Source of the DNA: Trueperella sp. | Lineage (GTDB): Bacteria; Actinomycetota; Actinomycetes; Actinomycetales; Actinomycetaceae | DNA: 11,311 nt | NCBI GenBank assembly: GCA_012727825.1 | Contig: JAAYGH010000286.1 | Span: 1-11,311 of the forward strand | Direction of reading: 5' to 3' | Part shown: in pieces, positions 7,656 to 11,311 of the stretch | How positions within the stretch are numbered: position 1 is the stretch's first letter | Layout of the letters: each line of letters starts with the position of its first letter | Made by a program: the position numbers and the translations under genes | The notes under the pieces: model-generated | Database searches by the model: none | What the model was told of the DNA's origin: nothing | What the model saw: only the letters and a program-made list of their open reading frames with translations

Positions 7656-7684
7656 TTCGAGACATCTCACTCGAACAGTTCGAG
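7656..7684 (+). promoter_or_regulatory. Operator-like palindrome cluster with three TTCGAG half-sites
   Basis: TTCGAG occurs at 7656-7661, in inverse orientation (CTCGAA) at 7670-7675, and again at 7679-7684. The last two form the 15-bp palindrome CTCGAACAGTTCGAG with perfect 7-bp arms around a single central base. It lies just upstream of, or over, the -35 region of the dehydrogenase operon, where a regulator would bind. It resembles an actinobacterial LexA box (TCGAAC-N4-GTTCGA), but the spacer is 1 bp rather than 4, so a LexA call is not supported. Confidence 0.5.
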
Positions 7685-7708
7685 GACGACCGCGATTCTA
7701 CCTAGAAT
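7679..7708 (+). promoter_or_regulatory. Candidate promoter of the dehydrogenase-acyltransferase operon
   Basis: TAGAAT at 7703-7708 matches five of six -10 consensus bases. An 18-bp spacer separates it from TTCGAG at 7679-7684, a poor -35 that coincides with an operator half-site. TATTAT at 7712-7717 is an alternative -10. Either gives a leader of about 45-55 nt. Confidence 0.45.
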
Positions 7709-7734
7709 GGCTATTATCGAGGTAGTAGCCATTC
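7705..7734 (+). promoter_or_regulatory. Perfect 9-bp inverted repeat over the -10/start region
   Basis: GAATGGCTA (7705-7713) is repeated in inverse orientation as TAGCCATTC (7726-7734), with 12 bp between. The left arm overlaps the -10 TAGAAT and the right arm falls in the early leader. Position and symmetry suggest a repressor operator; as RNA it could also form a 9-bp hairpin. The regulator is not identifiable. Confidence 0.5.
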
Positions 7735-7768
7735 ACCATGGCCGTTTAAATGGACGAACGTAGGACAT

Positions 7769-8557
7769 ATGACTGATATCAACACATCATTGCGTGGTCG
7801 AGCACTGATCACCGGCGGCTCGTCGGGTCTTGGTCTCACGTTTGCCCGGCATCTTGCGCGCCGAGGCCTCGATCTTGTTCTTGTGGCTCGCAGTCCGGAG
7901 CGCCTTGAGGATGCAGCCCGTGAGCTGCGCGTCCTTGGTGTGGAGGTGGACGTGCTTCCAGCTGATTTAGGCAGCGACGACGGCGTGCAGATTATTGCAG
8001 AACGCCTAGGTTCTACCGAGTCCCCGATTAACGTCTTTGTGAACAACGCCGGAGCTGGCATGTACACGCGGATGGCCACGGCAGACCCAACTGCTTTGCT
8101 GGTGGGCACCCAACTCATGGCCCGTGCACCGATGGTTCTCGGCGGCGCGGCTGCTGCGGCGATGAAAGAACGGGGCGAGGGCGTCATTATCACGACGTCG
8201 TCGATGGCTGGCGCGGCCCCCATGGGTGCTTACTCAGCGGTGAAGTCATTCATTCGCGTCTGGTCTGATTCGCTAGCGATCGAGGTGGGAAAGCACGGCG
8301 TGCAGGTCGTGTCTTTCATCCCGGGCTGGGTGCGAACCGAATTCCACGGCCGTTCTGGAGTGTCGACGTCGTCGATCCCTAGCTGGCTGTGGCTGGACGC
8401 CGATCGTGTCGTGGCAGAATGTCTGGAAGACGTCGAGAAAGGTAAAACGACGTCGACTCCATCCAAGCGATTTAAGGTGATCGGTTTCCTTGCCAAGCAC
8501 GCGCCCGCACCGGCGGTTGCAGCCGTGGTGAAGAAGCTGAACAAAGGACGGCGATGA
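7769..8557 (+). CDS. Short-chain dehydrogenase/reductase (classical SDR)
   Basis: This 262-residue cytoplasmic enzyme has a Rossmann fold. The cofactor loop is TGGSSGLG (15-22), the structural NNAG motif is at 92-95, and the catalytic pair is Y155 and K159 in YSAVK, with the serine pair S144-S145 before it. The serine-to-tyrosine distance is about 10-11 residues, shorter than the 13 usual in FabG-type enzymes. R41 in the VARS segment after the second strand suggests NADP(H) preference. The substrate cannot be read from the sequence. The C-terminus is basic (KKLNKGRR), which could favour membrane association. The ATG at 7769 has AGGA only 3 nt upstream (7762-7765), a tight spacing. Its stop overlaps the start of the acyltransferase gene by ATGA, so the two are almost certainly co-transcribed and translationally coupled, pointing to a lipid-related substrate. 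Confidence 0.9.
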   Translation: MTDINTSLRGRALITGGSSGLGLTFARHLARRGLDLVLVARSPERLEDAARELRVLGVEVDVLPADLGSDDGVQIIAERLGSTESPINVFVNNAGAGMYTRMATADPTALLVGTQLMARAPMVLGGAAAAAMKERGEGVIITTSSMAGAAPMGAYSAVKSFIRVWSDSLAIEVGKHGVQVVSFIPGWVRTEFHGRSGVSTSSIPSWLWLDADRVVAECLEDVEKGKTTSTPSKRFKVIGFLAKHAPAPAVAAVVKKLNKGRR

Positions 8558-9264
8558 GCGATCTCCATCCGCTCGACGACTACCATTCAGAGTCGAAAAA
8601 GAATACGCGCCGCGGGGTGCGCAAGTTCTTGACGCGTCCGGTTATTAAGACGGTACTCAACACGAGCGTCTCGGGGCAGGAGAACGTCAAAGACCTTGAC
8701 GGGGCGTACATCGTTGTAGGTAACCATTCGTCACATCTTGACGCACCGATGGTTTTTACGCTTCTTCCTGACCACATCACTGACCGTCTCGCCACTGGCG
8801 CTGCAGCAGACTATTTTTACCGAAAGCCCGCGGTGTCAAGGCTGACCTCGCTGTTTTTCAACACCTACCCCATCGAACGCAAATCCAGCTCGCGCGATCC
8901 GAACGCCGGCCGTGCCAAGGGGATGACCTCCCGGCTGCTCCGCGACGGCATCCCCATCCTCATTTTCCCGGAAGGTACGCGATCGCGAACTGGCGAGCTG
9001 GGCGAATTTAAGACAGGCGCGGCAGCGCTCGCCATCAAATTCGACATCCCGATCGTCCCACTCGCGATGAGCGGTGGTCATGACGCGATGCCTGTAGGTT
9101 CCCTCTTGCCCTCACCGAACCGCCCGCCCGTCAATATGTTTATCGGTGAGCCAATGAAGGCTCGCGAGGCCGAAAGCGTTGACGACTTCATGAGCAGGGT
9201 TCGCCGCCACATTATTGACATGCTTGACCAGGGCACAGCAAACCCCGAGCTTCCGGACTCGTAA
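8554..9264 (+). CDS. PlsC-type lysophospholipid (1-acylglycerol-3-phosphate) acyltransferase
   Basis: This 236-residue peripheral membrane enzyme belongs to the PlsC/LPLAT family, which transfers an acyl chain to a lysophospholipid or a related acceptor. The catalytic HX4D motif is H58-SSHL-D63. The acceptor-binding FPEGTRS motif is at 138-144, IPIVPLAM follows at about 170, and the Y-P-I-E-R segment at 105-109 is also typical. No clear transmembrane helix precedes the HX4D motif, unlike E. coli PlsC; the N-terminal 30 residues are polar then basic. The ATG at 8554 overlaps the dehydrogenase stop (ATGA), and AAAGGA at 8543-8548 is a good ribosome binding site. Whether it makes phosphatidate or modifies another lipid is open. 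It converges on the histidine kinase gene with 8 bp between stops. Confidence 0.9.
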   Translation: MSDLHPLDDYHSESKKNTRRGVRKFLTRPVIKTVLNTSVSGQENVKDLDGAYIVVGNHSSHLDAPMVFTLLPDHITDRLATGAAADYFYRKPAVSRLTSLFFNTYPIERKSSSRDPNAGRAKGMTSRLLRDGIPILIFPEGTRSRTGELGEFKTGAAALAIKFDIPIVPLAMSGGHDAMPVGSLLPSPNRPPVNMFIGEPMKAREAESVDDFMSRVRRHIIDMLDQGTANPELPDS

Positions 9265-9272
9265 CGTCGCTG

Positions 9273-10874
9273 CTATCGGCTTTCGCCCGAGGCCTCTGGT
9301 TCGCCCGAATCCTCGCCATCGGCAGTAGTGCCGTTGTTGGTATTGTTTTTGCCACCGCGCCAACGCCGCTTCGGTTCGGTCTGTTCCTGTTCGACGTGAA
9401 CACCTGGAAACTCAAGACGAACTGTGAGTCCGCCCCCAGGAGTTTCGTGGACGGAGGCGTTTCCATTGTGGATCGTCATGATTGCGGAGACGATCGCGAG
9501 TCCGAGACCAGATCCACCGCTGACCCGCGAGCGTGAGACGTCCGTGCGGAAGAAGCGTTCGAAGAGGCGTTCGGAATCTTCGGGTGAAATGCCTGGACCG
9601 TGATCGCGGACCTCGACGACGCCCACATCCTGCGAGGCCGAATTCACGCCAACGGCCACTTCGATCGGGGTGGCCGGAGGCGTATGCGTGAGGACATTCG
9701 ATAAAAGATTTGTGATGACCTGCGTAACTTTTTCCTGATCGGCTGTCACGACGACGGCGCGAGGCTCACCGCCATCAAGCCCGATGACGTCGGCGGGCCA
9801 GTCCGGGGCGCGGATGTGAAAGTCTTGCACGGTGTTGAGAGCCGTGAGGGCCAGATCGACTGGTTGCATGTTGATCTTGCGGCGTTCGTCAAGGCGGGCG
9901 AGCTGGAGCAGATCATCGACGAGGTGTGCCATGCGCTCAGATTCGGATTCGATCCGGGACATGGCGAGCTCCACGCCGTCGTCGGGAACTCCGCCCAACC
10001 GATACAGCTCGGCGTATCCGCGAATGGTGGCAAGCGGAGTGCGAAGCTCGTGTGAAGCGTCTGAGACGAACTGGCGCATGCGGTTTTCGGAGGACACCTG
10101 TGCCTCGAAAGATTCCTCGACGCGGGAGAGCATGCGGTTGATCGACTGGCCGAGCAAGGCGACCTCTGAGCCATCCGTGCCAGTCGGGACGCGCACCGAC
10201 AGGTTTCGCGCTGCCACCTCGTGGGTGGCGAGTTCGATATCGCGCAGGCCGGTCAGTGATTGATCGACCAATAAATAGGCGATGAGTGCTCCGAGCACGA
10301 GAGTGATGAGTACGAGGGTTGCAAGTGCCCCCGCGAGATTGCGCACCGTTTCCTCAATCGGTTCCAGCGGTAATCCGATGACGACCGAGCCCACAGAGGT
10401 TAAGTTCGTGGGGGAGTAGGTGAGATCCGCAGTGATGATACGCCACTCTTGGTCGGCGATCGTCGACGGCACCGTGAACGGCGCGGACGTGGGGCGTTGT
10501 GCCAGCTCCTGCGGGTCGGCGGGGGTGCCGTTCTCCTCTGCAATGATCGCGTTCACCACCGTGAATTCGGTCGCGGGCTGGTTCTCGTAAGGATTGTTAT
10601 AGGTGATGTACAGGTAAAATTCGTTGGGTAACACTTGAGATTGGGAATCGTCGAGCAGTTGCTCGATCGTGACGGTGGCCATCGTGCGGCCTGAGAATCG
10701 CAGGTTGCGATCGGTTTCGTCAATGAGGGAGCCGCGTAGCGTAACCGTGGCTAGCCACGAAATCATGATGAGCACAGATGCCATCAGAAGCATAAAAACG
10801 AAGACGATTCGAACAGAAAGTGTTCGCCACACCTTCGGCGTGGGCCGGTGATCTCGAAAATGCGTTGATGTCAT
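9273..10874 (-). CDS. Two-component sensor histidine kinase
   Basis: This 533-residue membrane kinase has TM1 at about 21-43, an extracytoplasmic sensor region (about 44-177), TM2 at about 178-202, and HAMP at about 203-255. The HisKA domain carries the phospho-accepting H275 in SDASHELRTPLATIRGY. The ATPase domain follows: N-box with N389 and N393, DHGPGI at 424-429, ERFFR at 439-443, and GGSGLGLAI at 453-461. All catalytic motifs are intact. The last 43 residues are a polar, Asn/Glu/Gly-rich tail beyond the catalytic domain. The overall form is like actinobacterial OmpR-linked kinases such as TrcS or PrrB, but the sensor region matches nothing I can name, so the stimulus is unknown. The start overlaps the response regulator stop by ATGA, so expression is coupled. 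Confidence 0.93.
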   Translation of the reverse strand: MTSTHFRDHRPTPKVWRTLSVRIVFVFMLLMASVLIMISWLATVTLRGSLIDETDRNLRFSGRTMATVTIEQLLDDSQSQVLPNEFYLYITYNNPYENQPATEFTVVNAIIAEENGTPADPQELAQRPTSAPFTVPSTIADQEWRIITADLTYSPTNLTSVGSVVIGLPLEPIEETVRNLAGALATLVLITLVLGALIAYLLVDQSLTGLRDIELATHEVAARNLSVRVPTGTDGSEVALLGQSINRMLSRVEESFEAQVSSENRMRQFVSDASHELRTPLATIRGYAELYRLGGVPDDGVELAMSRIESESERMAHLVDDLLQLARLDERRKINMQPVDLALTALNTVQDFHIRAPDWPADVIGLDGGEPRAVVVTADQEKVTQVITNLLSNVLTHTPPATPIEVAVGVNSASQDVGVVEVRDHGPGISPEDSERLFERFFRTDVSRSRVSGGSGLGLAIVSAIMTIHNGNASVHETPGGGLTVRLEFPGVHVEQEQTEPKRRWRGGKNNTNNGTTADGEDSGEPEASGESR

Positions 10875-11311
10875 TTTGCTCGCCGGAGCACGTATCCAAT
10901 CCCGCGTTTGGTGTGGATGAGTGGCTCGAGTTCGGCAGCTTCCTCGGGGTCGGTGATGCCAAGAGCTTCCGCACTATCGATTTTACGTCGCAGATAGGAA
11001 ATGTAGGATTCGACGATCGAGGCTTCACCTTCCCAGTTGTAATCCCACACGTGCTCGAGAATCTGAATTTTCGACACCACGCGCTCCGCGTTGATGAGCA
11101 AATACCGTAGCAACTGATATTCGGTCGGCGAGAGTTCGACCTCGCGTCCAGCACGGAGCACTTCGTAGGAATCTTCGTGCATTTCGAGGTCGTGGTATCG
11201 CAAGACCTCCGGATCATTCATGTCGGGGGCGGTTCGGCGCAAGATCGCGTGGATGCGCGCCACCACCTCTTCGAGTGAGATCGGCTTGGTGACGTAATCA
11301 TCGGCGCCGAC
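10871..11311 (-). CDS. OmpR/PhoB-family response regulator, N-terminus beyond right edge
   Basis: The visible 146 codons cover the end of the receiver domain and the whole winged-helix effector domain. The frame is open through the right edge. The visible protein begins V-G-A-D-D-Y-V-T-K-P, where the K of TKP is the conserved receiver lysine; the phospho-accepting aspartate lies outside the window. The effector domain includes ELSPTEYQLLRYLL, the recognition region around VESYISYLRRKID, and the wing ending LIHTKRGIGYVLRRAK, all typical of PhoB-like DNA binding. A GTG inside the frame at 11266 is not the start, because it would delete the receiver domain. The histidine kinase gene follows with a 4-bp overlap, forming a cognate pair. 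Targets cannot be inferred, though the proteins themselves suggest envelope or stress control. Confidence 0.95.
   Translation of the reverse strand, partial: VGADDYVTKPISLEEVVARIHAILRRTAPDMNDPEVLRYHDLEMHEDSYEVLRAGREVELSPTEYQLLRYLLINAERVVSKIQILEHVWDYNWEGEASIVESYISYLRRKIDSAEALGITDPEEAAELEPLIHTKRGIGYVLRRAK

Noticed and set aside
7670-7684. LexA (SOS) box
   Set aside because: The arms match TCGAAC/GTTCGA, but the spacer is 1 bp instead of the 4 bp of the actinobacterial LexA site, which would put the half-sites on the wrong helical faces.

Overview
The window looks like ordinary chromosome from a moderately high-GC actinobacterium. The evidence is a tRNA-Thr gene without an encoded CCA end, the actinobacterial DUF3263 / LytR_C gene pair upstream of a lone groEL under tandem CIRCE operators, the actinobacterial GQDPYP version of the Ung active-site loop, frequent GTG starts, and C/G-rich third codon positions. 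The GroEL and small-protein set would fit an Actinomycetaceae-type genome (Trueperella/Arcanobacterium-like). That genus-level guess is from memory of such proteins and is weak.

Layout, left to right. (1) 3-1229: the 3' part of a gene for a disordered-then-membrane protein of unknown function, cut by the left edge. (2) 1318-2148: a membrane-anchored extracytoplasmic thioredoxin/DsbA-like protein with a CSGC active site, followed by a strong intrinsic terminator. (3) 2352-2424: tRNA-Thr(UGU). (4) Minus strand: ung (3798-4466), then chrA (2451-3707), a two-repeat chromate-transporter-family protein running towards the tRNA. (5) Plus strand, divergent from ung: a DUF3263 protein and a LytR_C-domain membrane protein, then a 282-bp regulatory gap with two CIRCE operators, then groEL and a very stable terminator hairpin. 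(6) A 332-bp gap rich in inverted repeats leads into a two-gene translationally coupled operon: a short-chain dehydrogenase and a PlsC-type acyltransferase. (7) Minus strand at the right end: an OmpR-family response regulator (cut by the right edge) and a coupled sensor histidine kinase, convergent with the acyltransferase gene with only 8 bp between the stops.

How it works together: groEL is clearly heat-shock controlled (HrcA/CIRCE). The dehydrogenase and acyltransferase are probably co-expressed lipid-related enzymes under a local operator. The two-component system is a self-contained unit whose input is unknown. Three starts (ung, the DUF3263 gene and the LytR_C gene) have a TANNNT hexamer ending exactly 7 nt before the start codon, which suggests leaderless transcripts.

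I do not see a defence system, prophage, insertion sequence, CRISPR array or biosynthetic cluster. The most interesting unexplained material is regulatory: the operator-like palindromes at 7656-7734, the leaderless-type starts, and the conserved but poorly understood DUF3263/LytR_C pair before groEL.
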